The translations under genes and the position numbers were made by a program. Positions 44,122 to 53,571 of a DNA stretch of 64,000 bases are shown here, one piece after another (positions within the stretch are counted from its first letter, which is position 1; the number at the start of each line of letters is the position of its first letter). Below the pieces are notes generated by a model that was not told the DNA's origin, made no database searches, and was given only the letters and a program-made list of their open reading frames with translations. This DNA comes from Mesorhizobium sp. (GTDB taxonomy: Bacteria > Pseudomonadota > Alphaproteobacteria > Rhizobiales > Rhizobiaceae): positions 19,487 through 83,486 of the forward strand of contig NZ_JANINM010000524.1 in the NCBI RefSeq assembly GCF_024509055.1, given 5' to 3'.

Positions 44122-44996
44122 TTCCTCGCTTCGCCAAACAGCGGCATTGGAATCGCCGACAACAGCCGGCCCTTTCTGTCACGGAACTCATAGTAGGCTG
44201 GCACAGGCTCCCAGCGGCCGAAATTGCCCCTCACTGTCCAATCGACCGCTCCGTCGGCAGACAGCGGCACGCTATCCTTGTTTGCCGCATAAAAGGCGGA
44301 AGCGAAAAACTCTTCCTGGTCAGGGAATCTAGGCACGACCTTCACATCGTCGATATTGCCCTTCGGCCGCCCCTTATATTGCTTCGCGGAGTAGGAAAAG
44401 AAGGTTTTGAACTGGCTAGCCCCCTCGGTGCTGATGCCGATCTTTCCCACGACCTCGAGCATCGTGTCGTGAGGATTGTCGGGGTCGCTGGGGAAGAAGA
44501 GGCGTACCTCGTCTGCCCATCCTTTGGCGGGCAGTTGGCCATCGCCAGAGCTTGCCTGCTTGGCCATTCCGCCTTGCTTGCAGAAATCGTCTTTGTCGTT
44601 ACGCTCCTCATCGCGCGCAGTGCCCATGAATTGAGCGGGTGTACGCTCGCCGCTCTGGCCGTACTCGATGCAGCCGTCGATCGGTCTGGGGTTCACGTCG
44701 TCGCTCATCCGCGGCGTCTTTGCCTCCTCCGTCGCGGGAACGTAGGAATGGAAAGGCCCAGCGATATACCATGTCACCATCAGATCGCTATTTGGGTCCA
44801 GGTTGGAGACGCAAGACACATAGCGCCGCATGTTGTCCACGGTCTCTACCCAGGAACTGGTCAGGAAATTGAAGTTGCCTACGTGGTGAGGCTGCGGCGC
44901 GTCACCATCCTTGCAATCTTTTGCCAGCGTAGCCTGACCAGCGAACACGCCCGTCGCCAAGACCAAAACCAGTATAAAGGGCCGTGCGCAGTACAT
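44118..44996 (-). CDS. Unrecognised secreted protein
   Basis: This 292-residue protein has a clear signal peptide (MYCARPFILVLVLATGVFAG, cleavage near TLA-KDC). The mature part is polar and begins KDCKDGDAPQPHHVGN. Motifs include NFNFLTSSWVETVDNMRRYV, CIEYGQSGERTPAQF and GRWEPVPAYYEFRDRKGR. A few Cys residues could form disulfides in the periplasm. No domain was recognised. It is the first gene of a two-gene unit with the four-segment membrane protein. Confidence 0.6.
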   Translation of the reverse strand: MYCARPFILVLVLATGVFAGQATLAKDCKDGDAPQPHHVGNFNFLTSSWVETVDNMRRYVSCVSNLDPNSDLMVTWYIAGPFHSYVPATEEAKTPRMSDDVNPRPIDGCIEYGQSGERTPAQFMGTARDEERNDKDDFCKQGGMAKQASSGDGQLPAKGWADEVRLFFPSDPDNPHDTMLEVVGKIGISTEGASQFKTFFSYSAKQYKGRPKGNIDDVKVVPRFPDQEEFFASAFYAANKDSVPLSADGAVDWTVRGNFGRWEPVPAYYEFRDRKGRLLSAIPMPLFGEARK

Positions 44997-45171
44997 TGGA
45001 CTTTCCCCATACTAGGCAGACCAATGTGCCAGAACGCGCAAAAACTGCAATCTTCCCGCTACTCGTTGACGGCCACGTGCCAGCCGCCCACCGACGGCCC
45101 TAGGTGGGGAGGCGAAGTTGTAGCAGGCGCCTCATCGCAAATGCCACAGTCCCGCCTACTTGGAGCGACGC

Positions 45172-45636
45172 TCAGCGCTTCGCCTTGACGCGGGTCGCCA
45201 GTACGTTGCGGATCGAAAAGCTCGAGTGGATGCGCAGCACTCCAGGGAGCGTTGAAAGGACCTCTTTGTGGATTCGTTCGAAGTCGCCGGCGTTGGCCAC
45301 ATCCACCCTCAGCAGATAGTCCGAGTTCCCAGTCATCAGGAAGCATTCTCGAATTTCTGGATGCTTCCTGACGGCAGCTTCGAATTGGTCGAGGTAATCC
45401 TCGGTCTGCCGCTCAAGCGTGATGTTGATAATAACGGCAATCGTGGCTTCTGCATTGGCTGTGTCGACGAGCGCCGTATACCCGCGGATCACCCCAGCCT
45501 GTTCCAGCAGTCTCATGCGCCTGAGACACGCCGAGGGGGACAAGCCGACTTCGCCGGCAAGCCGGGCATTGCTCATGCGGGCATCGACACGGAGAAGCCT
45601 CAGAATATTGCGATCGATAGCGTCGATGGCCGGCAT
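45172..45636 (-). CDS. Lrp/AsnC-family regulator, likely of alanine catabolism
   Basis: This 154-residue protein has the Lrp layout: an N-terminal helix-turn-helix (IDRNILRLLRVDARMSNARL, then EVGLSPSACLRRMRLLEQAG) and a C-terminal RAM domain (ECFLMTGNSDYLLRVDVAN). It is divergent from an alanine racemase gene that is followed by a DadA-type dehydrogenase. In other proteobacteria an Lrp protein, DadR, controls exactly this pair. The 126-base divergent gap should hold its binding sites. Confidence 0.9.
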   Translation of the reverse strand: MPAIDAIDRNILRLLRVDARMSNARLAGEVGLSPSACLRRMRLLEQAGVIRGYTALVDTANAEATIAVIINITLERQTEDYLDQFEAAVRKHPEIRECFLMTGNSDYLLRVDVANAGDFERIHKEVLSTLPGVLRIHSSFSIRNVLATRVKAKR

Positions 45637-45762
45637 GATAGATTATTCCAGATTTTCGCGGAATATGCGGAAAAATCGGCCGATTCGCAATCTTGCGCTA
45701 CACATGTACCGACAATTTCGTTCATCATTCGATAGTTTCCGCGCGACATTGATGAGGCCGCG

Positions 45763-46893
45763 GTGGACAGAGATTTCGACAATCACATGGGAGCTGGAGG
45801 GACGGTGCAGGGAGCCAACGGCTTCTTGACAGTCGACCTTGCCGCGCTCGCCAGCAATTACGGCAAGCTCCGCTCCATGGTCGCGCCCAAACGGGTAGCT
45901 GCGGTCGTCAAAGCCGATGCCTATGGGCTCGGGGCAGTTCGTGTGTCGCTCGCGCTGCAAGCGGAGGGTTGCAAGCAGTTCTTCGTGGCAAATTTGATGG
46001 AAGCGTTGGCGCTGCAGCCAGCGCTTGAGCGAGACGTGCAAATCTTCGTGCTGAACGGTCTGCAGCCCGGCAGCGAAACGGCTTGCGCGCGAGCCGGGAT
46101 CTTCCCGGTGCTCAATTCTGTCGAGCAACTCCGGCGTTGGTCATCAACTGCCGATGATCTCGGGCGCACGCTAGCCGCTGTCCTGCAGTTCGACACAGGC
46201 ATGTCTCGACTAGGTGTGGCTCCGGATGAACGGCCAGAACTGGCTCGCTGCTTGAATGCATGCGGAAATGTCGAGGTCCTCTTCTTGATGAGCCACCTGG
46301 CTTCCGCGGACGAAACGGACAGTGAGCAGAACTGTGGCCAGCTCGCAGAAATGCTCCGCATCGTCGATGAATTCCCCGGCTTCGATCCTTGCATCGCCAA
46401 TTCGGGAGGGATCTTCCTAGGTCCCGAATATCACGGCGTTCTCGTCCGCCCCGGGATTGCCCTCTACGGCGGTCGGGCGACGGATGCCGCCGACAACCCA
46501 ATGCAGCCTGTCGTCAAGCTCGAGGTAGCCGTAATCCAGACGCGGATTGTGCCCGCGGGCACCAGTGTCGGCTACGGCGGTGCCCACCTTACGTCAGCTC
46601 CTGCTCGGCTTGCGACGGTTGCTGCGGGTTACGCAGATGGTCTGCCGCTGAGCTTGAGTGGCCGGGGTGCTGTCTACTACGAAGGCCAGCGTTTGCCGAT
46701 CGTAGGGCGCGTGTCGATGGACAGCACCACGATCGATATCACCGCACTGCATGAGGGCGCGCTCACTCTCGGCAGCAGGGTAGAAGTGATCGGTCCCAAT
46801 CAGACGCTTGAAGATATCGCGCGCGATGCCGGGACGATCTCCTACGAGATCCTGACAAGCCTTGGGCACCGATATGCACGGACCTACTGCTAA
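45763..46893 (+). CDS. Alanine racemase, catabolic type
   Basis: This 376-residue PLP enzyme carries the Schiff-base Lys in AAVVKADAYGLGA and the second catalytic base Tyr in GTSVGYGGAHLTS, with GRVSMDSTTIDI near the C-terminus. It interconverts L- and D-alanine. The start is GTG at 45763, with GAGG five bases upstream; ATG at 45787 and GTG at 45805 are alternatives. Linked to a DadA-type dehydrogenase and an Lrp regulator, it probably feeds D-alanine to oxidation rather than to peptidoglycan synthesis. Confidence 0.9.
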   Translation: MDRDFDNHMGAGGTVQGANGFLTVDLAALASNYGKLRSMVAPKRVAAVVKADAYGLGAVRVSLALQAEGCKQFFVANLMEALALQPALERDVQIFVLNGLQPGSETACARAGIFPVLNSVEQLRRWSSTADDLGRTLAAVLQFDTGMSRLGVAPDERPELARCLNACGNVEVLFLMSHLASADETDSEQNCGQLAEMLRIVDEFPGFDPCIANSGGIFLGPEYHGVLVRPGIALYGGRATDAADNPMQPVVKLEVAVIQTRIVPAGTSVGYGGAHLTSAPARLATVAAGYADGLPLSLSGRGAVYYEGQRLPIVGRVSMDSTTIDITALHEGALTLGSRVEVIGPNQTLEDIARDAGTISYEILTSLGHRYARTYC

Positions 46894-46923
46894 TCACCGC
46901 TCTACGCGATAATCGAGGAAATC

Positions 46924-48174
46924 ATGAAAGTCACTGTTTTGGGCGCCGGGGTCGTTGGTGTGACGACCGCATACCAGCTGGCCAGGTCCGGACACGACGT
47001 CACCGTGGTCGATCGGCAAAACGGTCCGGCGCTTGAAACCAGTTTCGCCAATGCCGGCGAAGTCTCTTTCGGTTACTGCTCGCCATGGGCCGCTCCCGGC
47101 ATTCCCATGAAGGCGGTGAAATGGCTGTTCATGAAGCACGCGCCGCTGATCCTTCGCCCGAAGGTGGATGCGGCGATGATTTCCTGGCTCGTGCAGATGC
47201 TGTCGAACTGCACGTCCAGGCGCTATGCCATCAACAAGAGCCGTATGCTGCGCCTTGCGGACTACAGCCGCATTTCGCTCGCTGAAGTGCGCGACGAGAC
47301 AGGCATCGCCTATGACGAACGGATGCAGGGAACGCTGCAGCTGTTCCGTACGCAGCAGCAACTCGATGCCTCGGCCAAGGACGTCAAAGCACTTGCTGCC
47401 GATCGCATTCCTTATGAGGTTCTCGATCGGGAAGGATGCATCCGCGTCGAACCAGCGCTTGCCCACGTGAGAGAGAAAATCGTCGGCGGCCTGCTCACGC
47501 CGAAGGACGAAACAGGCGATTGCTTCAAGTTCACGAATGCGCTGGCCGCGAAAGCGGTCGAACGCGGCGTCCGCTTCGCTTACGGCACGACCATCAGGGG
47601 GCTCGATATCGAAGGCGGGTGTGTGCGGGCTGTCATCGCCGAAAGGGAGCGGCTGAGCACCGACGCAGTCGTCGTCGCCCTTGGCAGCTATTCACCGTTG
47701 CTCCTCAGGCAAGTCGGGATCCGCCTTCCTGTATACCCCGTCAAGGGCTATTCCCTGACCATTCCGATCGTCGACGCCTCTCGAGCCCCCGAATCGACCA
47801 TCATGGACGAGACATACAAGATCGCGATCACTCGCCTCGGTGACCGCATCCGAGTAGGCGGCATGGCGGAAATTTCAGGGTACACCAACGATCTCGGCCA
47901 GGCGCGCAGGAAAACGCTGGAGCATTCCGTCTCTGATCTATTCCCGGGCGGCGATCTCGCCAAGGCGTCGTTCTGGTCCGGATTGCGGCCGATGACCCCG
48001 GACGGTACGCCCGTCATTGGCCAAACGAAGATCACTGGACTCTTCCTCAACACCGGACACGGCACCTTGGGCTGGACGATGAGCTGCGGCTCGGCTCGGC
48101 TTATCAGCGATCTCGTCGGCGGCAGGAAACCGCAAATTGATGCCACCGATCTCGCGATCGCTCGATACGCCTGA
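46924..48174 (+). CDS. dadA: D-amino acid dehydrogenase (DadA)
   Basis: This 416-residue flavoprotein begins [20 protein letters not shown], carries [19 protein letters not shown] and [12 protein letters not shown], and ends with [19 protein letters not shown]. These are the signatures of DadA, the D-alanine dehydrogenase that gives pyruvate, ammonia and reduced quinone. It follows the racemase gene by 30 bases, probably in one operon. The length matches the family (about 416-432). Confidence 0.92.
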   Translation: MKVTVLGAGVVGVTTAYQLARSGHDVTVVDRQNGPALETSFANAGEVSFGYCSPWAAPGIPMKAVKWLFMKHAPLILRPKVDAAMISWLVQMLSNCTSRRYAINKSRMLRLADYSRISLAEVRDETGIAYDERMQGTLQLFRTQQQLDASAKDVKALAADRIPYEVLDREGCIRVEPALAHVREKIVGGLLTPKDETGDCFKFTNALAAKAVERGVRFAYGTTIRGLDIEGGCVRAVIAERERLSTDAVVVALGSYSPLLLRQVGIRLPVYPVKGYSLTIPIVDASRAPESTIMDETYKIAITRLGDRIRVGGMAEISGYTNDLGQARRKTLEHSVSDLFPGGDLAKASFWSGLRPMTPDGTPVIGQTKITGLFLNTGHGTLGWTMSCGSARLISDLVGGRKPQIDATDLAIARYA

Positions 48175-48247
48175 ACACTGGCGTACTTTGCGAAAATCGT
48201 TTCCCAAAAGAAGGCGACAATGGTGCTATTTCTTCGCGCGGGCCCCC

Positions 48248-48277
48248 GTACACGGCCGACGCTCAGCGGCCGTGCAC
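48248..48277. terminator. Hairpin between dadA and the converging SDR gene
   Basis: GTACACGGCC (48248-48257) and GGCCGTGCAC (48268-48277) pair with one mismatch around a 10-base loop. It lies between two converging genes and could serve both directions. No strong T-run is present. Confidence 0.45.
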
Positions 48278-48299
48278 GAGAAGCGCTAGAACCCCACGG

Positions 48300-49049
48300 T
48301 CAAACTTGGTTCCAGCCACCGTCGACGCAGAGTTCGCTGCCTGTCAGGTAGGAAGAGTCATCGGAGGCTAGGAACAGGACGGCTTTTGCAATCTCATCGA
48401 CTGTGCCGCTGCGGTGCATCGGAATTTGGACATGCACCTGAGTCTTCGTCTGCTCGATCATCTCCTCGCTCGCTCCTGATTTGCGCGCCTGATCAGTGTC
48501 GATGTAGCCAGGCGCCATGGCGTTCACCCGTATACCCTTGTCGATGAGTTCCGCGGTGAGCGATCGCGCCAGCGAGCGAATGGCCGCTTTGCCGGCCGAA
48601 TAGACGCTGACATAGGGCATGCCTTTCGTCGTGAGGGTCGTGGTGTTGAGGACGATCGAACCGCCAGAAGTCATGAGCGGCAGGAGCTTCTGCACCGTGA
48701 AATAAGTTCCCTTGAACGTGCAGGCGATCGTGAAATCGAATTCTTGCTCCGACATGTACTCAAACATATTTGGTTTCGCCGCGCCGGCATTAGCGAAGAT
48801 GATATCGACGCGACCATGTCTTTTCTCGACAAATTCGCGCAGCGCTTCGATATCCGCCATCTTGGAGATATCGCTGCGGATAGCGTCGGCGCCGTTTCCG
48901 ATGGTCCGCGCTGCGGCATCGAGCGTCGCCTGATCGCGACCGGTGATGACGACCTTTGCGCCCTCGCGGCCGAACAGCCTGGCCGTCGCCAGTCCCATCC
49001 CATCGCTGCCGCCAGTGATTACAGCGACCTTTCCGTCCAATTTGCCCAT
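48300..49049 (-). CDS. Short-chain dehydrogenase/reductase
   Basis: This 249-residue SDR has TGGSDGMG for cofactor binding, IFANAGAAK in place of NNAG, and the catalytic VYSAGK (YxxxK). Where the catalytic Ser is expected, the sequence reads LNTTTLTTKG, so Thr probably replaces Ser. The C-terminus YLTGSELCVDGGWNQV is typical. It is divergent from a TetR gene with a 108-base gap, the usual arrangement of a regulator and its target. The substrate is unknown. Confidence 0.85.
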   Translation of the reverse strand: MGKLDGKVAVITGGSDGMGLATARLFGREGAKVVITGRDQATLDAAARTIGNGADAIRSDISKMADIEALREFVEKRHGRVDIIFANAGAAKPNMFEYMSEQEFDFTIACTFKGTYFTVQKLLPLMTSGGSIVLNTTTLTTKGMPYVSVYSAGKAAIRSLARSLTAELIDKGIRVNAMAPGYIDTDQARKSGASEEMIEQTKTQVHVQIPMHRSGTVDEIAKAVLFLASDDSSYLTGSELCVDGGWNQV

Positions 49050-49157
49050 TATTCGTCTCCAATTTCGTTTCTAATGAGCCCGACGCAGCTGGGCTATTGC
49101 TGGTGCGGCGGGGGCAGAAGGCATATATGAAGGATCTTTCAGGTTTTGGATTCGCAT

Positions 49158-49790
49158 ATGGGAAACGGCTCTCCACTACCGCTAACCCCCCGGAAATCCC
49201 CGCGTCAGGGCCGATCCATCGCCACAGTGGATGCAATTTTCGAGGCAACCATTCAGGTTTTGGCGAGCGATGGCCTGATCCGCCTGAACACCACGCGTGT
49301 GGCCCGGCGGGCGGGCGTGTCTGTAGGGACCCTGTACCAGTATTTCGCGAACAAGCAGGCTTTGCTCTTCGCGGTGCTGGAGCGGCACCTCGCGGTACTG
49401 GCCGGAGCCATAGAAGACGCGTGTGGAGACAACCCACTCGTCATGGTGGAGACTGTGGCTGAAGCCGTGGTGATGGCTTATCTTCGAGCACAGATGGCGC
49501 AGGCCGAACTCTCTCCTACGCTCTACCGCATCGCCCTGGAACTCGACGCACGCGGGTTGATCGATTTGACCGTTCGGCGGAGCGCAAGGGCAATCGAGGC
49601 AACACTTTCTAGTGCCATTGATGGCGGCTTCGCCGACCCGGGCTTACTTGCTCAAACTCTGGCAGCTGCGCTTTACGGAACGGTCCCGGCCTTCTGTCAC
49701 CGAGTTTTGAGCCCTGCCGATGGAATCGAAGCCCAAAGGCAGCTCACGATCATGTTTCGCTCGTATTTGCTCGCTCATCAGCGCCCGTAG
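49158..49790 (+). CDS. TetR-family transcriptional regulator
   Basis: This 210-residue regulator has an N-terminal helix-turn-helix (TVDAIFEATIQVLASDGL, then TTRVARRAGVSVGTLYQYFA) and a helical ligand domain. ATG at 49158 is chosen over the TTG four codons upstream. TetR proteins mostly repress the divergent gene, here the SDR, until a small hydrophobic ligand binds. No operator palindrome was pinned down in the gap. Confidence 0.88.
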   Translation: MGNGSPLPLTPRKSPRQGRSIATVDAIFEATIQVLASDGLIRLNTTRVARRAGVSVGTLYQYFANKQALLFAVLERHLAVLAGAIEDACGDNPLVMVETVAEAVVMAYLRAQMAQAELSPTLYRIALELDARGLIDLTVRRSARAIEATLSSAIDGGFADPGLLAQTLAAALYGTVPAFCHRVLSPADGIEAQRQLTIMFRSYLLAHQRP

Positions 49791-49884
49791 ACGGGAGGTT
49801 GTCATCTGCCAAAGCGAAGCGAGTTCAAGTCTTCCAAGCTTCATCACATGGATGGTGAGTTCAAGGTCACACAATGCAAGCGGC

Positions 49885-50649
49885 TTAGGTATCGACCTTT
49901 ACGACGAGCGCCGGGTTAAATTCGCTGTTTTCGCCGTCGTAGCCCCTTGGATTGCACAAGATCCGCGTGGCCCCGACCGAGTAATCGGCACTGTCGTGCG
50001 TGTGGCCATGAATCCAAAGCGCCGGCTGCCACTGCTCTATGAGTTGCGACAGGTCGGACGCATACGCTCCGTTGAGCAAGTCGCCCATGAAACGGGCGGG
50101 AATAGAGTTCGCGTGGGGCAGGTGATGGGTCACCACCACGGTTGGGATCGCGTCGAACTTTAGGATGCCTTCGATATAACGCCGAGACTCCTGGTGCATT
50201 CGGTAAGCGTCCGAGGGGAGGAATCTCTGCCAGGGATTCCGCTGATTCGCGATAGCCTTATAGTCGTTCATGCGGTCGCGAGCATAGTGCATCGCGAGTT
50301 CGGGAGATCCTTCGATGCGATAGTCCGTCCAGAGACTTGCGCCGATGAATCGAATGCCGCCTACCATGACGAAATCATTCTCCATGAAATGGATGTTATC
50401 GAACCGGGCCGCAGCGGACCGACCGTCCTCCAATCCTTCTTTGATGGAACCTCGATAGTGTTCATGGTTTCCGGCGACATAGATGCACGGCATCTCGCGA
50501 GGGATCTGCTTGCCGAGCCAAAGAACTCCGTTGGCCGGGGCGCGGCATAGGTCTCCTGCGACCACGCAGACGTCAGCATCGGGAATCTCGAGAGGCTGTC
50601 GCAAGTCGGCATACTCGAGATGCAAATCGGAAAGCAGCCAGATTTTCAT
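49885..50649 (-). CDS. Metallophosphoesterase (calcineurin-like)
   Basis: This 254-residue protein has the metal-binding pattern of calcineurin-like phosphoesterases: DLHLEY, VVAGDLCR, GNHEHY, VVVTHHLPH and IHGHTHDSADY. The start chosen is the ATG at 50647-50649 (MKIWLLSDLHLEY), which puts the first metal-binding motif at its usual place. It is encoded 105 bases after the M41 protease gene on the same strand, so it may belong to that cassette. Substrates of this group vary widely (nucleotides, phosphoproteins, DNA), and none can be assigned. Confidence 0.85.
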   Translation of the reverse strand: MKIWLLSDLHLEYADLRQPLEIPDADVCVVAGDLCRAPANGVLWLGKQIPREMPCIYVAGNHEHYRGSIKEGLEDGRSAAARFDNIHFMENDFVMVGGIRFIGASLWTDYRIEGSPELAMHYARDRMNDYKAIANQRNPWQRFLPSDAYRMHQESRRYIEGILKFDAIPTVVVTHHLPHANSIPARFMGDLLNGAYASDLSQLIEQWQPALWIHGHTHDSADYSVGATRILCNPRGYDGENSEFNPALVVKVDT

Positions 50650-50753
50650 GCGGTCGAGTCCCTGATGGGCGCGTGTATGGGCCATCGAATCCAGGATTCG
50701 CGATCCTAGAGGTCAAAGCGACGGCCGTTGTCGTTGTTCTGAATCCTGTCGGC

Positions 50754-51521
50754 CTAGCCGGGGCGCTCCCGGAAATGCTTCCTGACTTCGGCGAGGACAG
50801 CATCGAGTTCCGGCCCCTCCAGCGTACCTGCGTCGAATAGCTTCTCGGCCAAGAAGTCTAGGGCTCGAATTTGTTCGCGAACGATGACCCGGGCCGCATC
50901 ATACGCACGCTCGAGTCGGTCGTTCACCCGCCCAGCCAACTCTGGGTCGGCGGCAAGCGTTGCGGCGACCTCGTTCGGCTTGCGATAGAGAAGCGGCCAT
51001 TTGCCCCCAAAGCCGAGGACCAGTTCCATGTCGAGCGCAAGCCGAGTCGCTAAGGACAGATCGCTGTATTCAATGCCCCCGGAGTTGGCCGAGATCGACC
51101 TGAGCATGACTTCCTCGGCCGCTCGGCCAGCCAACGTTTCGATCAGCACGCTGGTAAGCCAAGCCTCGGTTAGTTCATCCTGGCCCGTCCTCCCGATGAC
51201 ATAGCCGCCTTTGGGTGCCTCAATGGTCATCTCGGAAATCGGGCCGAACGCGAGGAGGAGACGCGCGATAGCGTGCCCCGCTTCGTGGATTGCCATCCGC
51301 AAGCGGACGACCATCGAGCGCGAAGTTTTCGCCCCGACGATCAGGCCTTCCAGATCTAGATAGGTAAGTGGACGCTGCTCGCGCCGCGCCTGCTGCCTGG
51401 CTTCCTTGACCACGCGTTCGATGTCGGCTCCGGTGAGGCCTTGCGCCTTCCCGGCAAGCGCCTTGAGCGCGAGGTCACCGGGATTCCGCGCTGGTGCAAC
51501 TGCTGTCTGCGTCGTGATCAT
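50754..51521 (-). CDS. Stand-alone M41 (FtsH-type) zinc protease
   Basis: This 255-residue protein matches only the protease half of FtsH. The zinc motif HEAGH lies near residue 75 in RMAIHEAGHAIARLL. YSDLSLATRLALDMELVLGFG corresponds to the FtsH segment that supplies the third zinc ligand. There is no ATPase domain and no membrane segment. The ATG at 51519-51521 overlaps the stop of the AAA gene by 4 bases. The upstream extension of the frame is Arg-rich shadow sequence. It probably forms a complex with that ATPase, making a soluble two-part FtsH. GLTGADIERVVKEARQQA at the N-terminus looks like the end of an AAA lid. Confidence 0.87.
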   Translation of the reverse strand: MITTQTAVAPARNPGDLALKALAGKAQGLTGADIERVVKEARQQARREQRPLTYLDLEGLIVGAKTSRSMVVRLRMAIHEAGHAIARLLLAFGPISEMTIEAPKGGYVIGRTGQDELTEAWLTSVLIETLAGRAAEEVMLRSISANSGGIEYSDLSLATRLALDMELVLGFGGKWPLLYRKPNEVAATLAADPELAGRVNDRLERAYDAARVIVREQIRALDFLAEKLFDAGTLEGPELDAVLAEVRKHFRERPG

Positions 51522-53410
51522 CCTGCATCTACCTCCGATCGAGAGGGGATCGCGGCGGCGACCAGATCGCGATATGGCTGGTCGGATACAATCGCCATTC
51601 CTTCCTGCAGCAAGCTGTCCAGCTCGGCTTTCCCTGCCTTCTTTGGTGCGCTGGTTAAGACGCCGTCGACGTCGGCGCCGAGATGATGCCGCAAAATTGT
51701 TAGCCGCGACTCTGCGTCGGGCAGAGGGATCTCGATTTGCCTCTCTAGTCGCCCAGAGCGGAGCAGTGCAGGGTCGATCGAGGAAGGATTGTTGGTCGCG
51801 CAAACTACGATGACACCGCTGGTGCGCGACACGCCGTCGAGCATCTCCAAGCCGCAGTTGACGAGACTGTTCCAGTAGTCCGCGTATTCTTTCGCAAGAA
51901 AGTCGACGCGACGGCCGATGCCGTCGAATTCATCGATGAAGAGGATGCAGGGCCTGTGCGCCTGCGCCTCGGCGAAAGCGTTCCGGATGCGCTTCAAGAC
52001 ATCACCCAGATGGGAGGGTTCCAGCCATCGCGCGACAGATGTCGCCAGCAGCGGAATTTGCAGGCTATTGCAGAGGGCACGGGCAAACATGGTCTTCCCA
52101 ACGCCGGGCGGGCCCGAAAGCAGGATCTTGGTGCTCATGTCGGCCCAGGCAAGCTTTCCGGCGCGCCAGAGCGGCAGTTCGTCACGAATCTGCAAGGCCC
52201 AGTTGCTCGCTTCGCCATAGCCGGCCAAGGTTTCGATCGTCGGAACGGGCTGCCCGGTGAGAATTTCGGACGGCACCTCCGGTTTTATGATATCGCTACC
52301 CGAACCCGGAGCGGTGCCCCTGCGGGGCGGGGATAAGTCGGAGGACCGGGATTTTCCCTTCTGTGTTGCTTTGTCGAGGCCATCTTTCGGTCCACCGTCG
52401 GCATCGTCTTCTGCGTCGGCCAGCCTGCGTAGACTTTCGGCCGCAGTGTCGGCGGTGACCCCATGTCGGATGGCGATTGCGAGATCGCTAAGCCCCAGCG
52501 GCCCGCAATCGATGCCGTCCAGCTTGCCGGCCGACGGCGACTCTCCGATTACGGTCTCGATGGTGCGGCGGGCGATCTCCGTGTTCAATGTTCCGCAGGC
52601 AAGATCGAGTTGGGACGCCCGGGCGAGCTTCGAGGAAAGCCGTTCCTTGCTCTCGGTGACGGTAAGGATCGGATAGACGCTGAGGGCGGCGTTATCGATC
52701 TGTCGCTCGCTATCTTCCTCGTCATGATCATGCCCGGTAAAAATGACAATCCGCCAGCGGGCGGCGGCAAGGTGCTCGAAAAGGAATGACCGACGCCTCT
52801 CATCATAGCCGGTCGAGCTCTCTACGGCGCCACGCAGGACCGAGCCGCGCTTCAAGAGTTCGAGGAAGGTCCTCTCGAACCCTCGTGTCTCGCAAAGCAC
52901 GGTCACGATTGGCCGCCGCAGCCTGAGGGGTCGTAGGACCTTGCCGAGCCCCTCCTTGCTGTCCGGCACGGCCTGCGCGACGAGGAGCATGGCAGCGACA
53001 TCTGAGGCGCGGGGCGGCTCCGCCGCGGCGCGTATGGCTCGCACCATGGCCAAGTCGTCGTCTCGTGTCCGTTTCCGAGAGCCCACTTCGCGCGCGTCTG
53101 AGCATTTTCCCTCCCGCGTCTCGCCTGGTTCGACATCCGCATCAACGGTCAACTCTTCAGACCCACCACGGATCGGATGCCGTGTCTCGTTCGGGAGTCT
53201 GCGTCGATGACGCGACAGTATCGCCACCGCCTGCATCGGCGACATGCGGCTGCCTGCGTCCGGATTCCGGTGATAGACTGAAAGCATACGTCCCTGGCTC
53301 TCGACATCCTCTCGCCGAAGGATTCCAGCTTCGACGGCATCCGCAAGGGCGAGTGTCATCGCCTTGCGACGCAGTCGCTTGAGGAGGTGGAACGCGAGGC
53401 GCTCGTTCAT
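51518..53410 (-). CDS. FtsH-like AAA ATPase with a large N-terminal region
   Basis: This 630-residue protein ends in a canonical AAA module: Walker A SGPPGVGKT near residue 430, Walker B LFIDEFDGIG near 487, and the second region of homology CATNNPSSIDPALLRSGRLE with both arginines. The module resembles FtsH, but no membrane helices precede it. The N-terminal 400 residues are charged and unrecognised, with a patch (PIVTVLCETRGFERTFLELL, then WRIVIFTGHDHDEED) that may be an ATPase-like or receiver-like fold. The start ATG at 53410 (MNERLAF) is preferred over TTG at 53473. It is coupled to the M41 gene by a 4-base overlap. Confidence 0.82.
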   Translation of the reverse strand: MNERLAFHLLKRLRRKAMTLALADAVEAGILRREDVESQGRMLSVYHRNPDAGSRMSPMQAVAILSRHRRRLPNETRHPIRGGSEELTVDADVEPGETREGKCSDAREVGSRKRTRDDDLAMVRAIRAAAEPPRASDVAAMLLVAQAVPDSKEGLGKVLRPLRLRRPIVTVLCETRGFERTFLELLKRGSVLRGAVESSTGYDERRRSFLFEHLAAARWRIVIFTGHDHDEEDSERQIDNAALSVYPILTVTESKERLSSKLARASQLDLACGTLNTEIARRTIETVIGESPSAGKLDGIDCGPLGLSDLAIAIRHGVTADTAAESLRRLADAEDDADGGPKDGLDKATQKGKSRSSDLSPPRRGTAPGSGSDIIKPEVPSEILTGQPVPTIETLAGYGEASNWALQIRDELPLWRAGKLAWADMSTKILLSGPPGVGKTMFARALCNSLQIPLLATSVARWLEPSHLGDVLKRIRNAFAEAQAHRPCILFIDEFDGIGRRVDFLAKEYADYWNSLVNCGLEMLDGVSRTSGVIVVCATNNPSSIDPALLRSGRLERQIEIPLPDAESRLTILRHHLGADVDGVLTSAPKKAGKAELDSLLQEGMAIVSDQPYRDLVAAAIPSRSEVDAG

Positions 53411-53571
53411 CAGATGGTTTCCTTGCTCGACCCGTTGCGTCCGGATGCGGCTACGTTTCTTCTTGCACTTCAACGGTGGATCCTACGTCACGGCGCATCG
53501 GTTGCACCCGGCAGCGGCAGCGTTCCTTTTCTGCGTTTGCCAATGACGAGCCCTGCATTTCATGGTGATCG

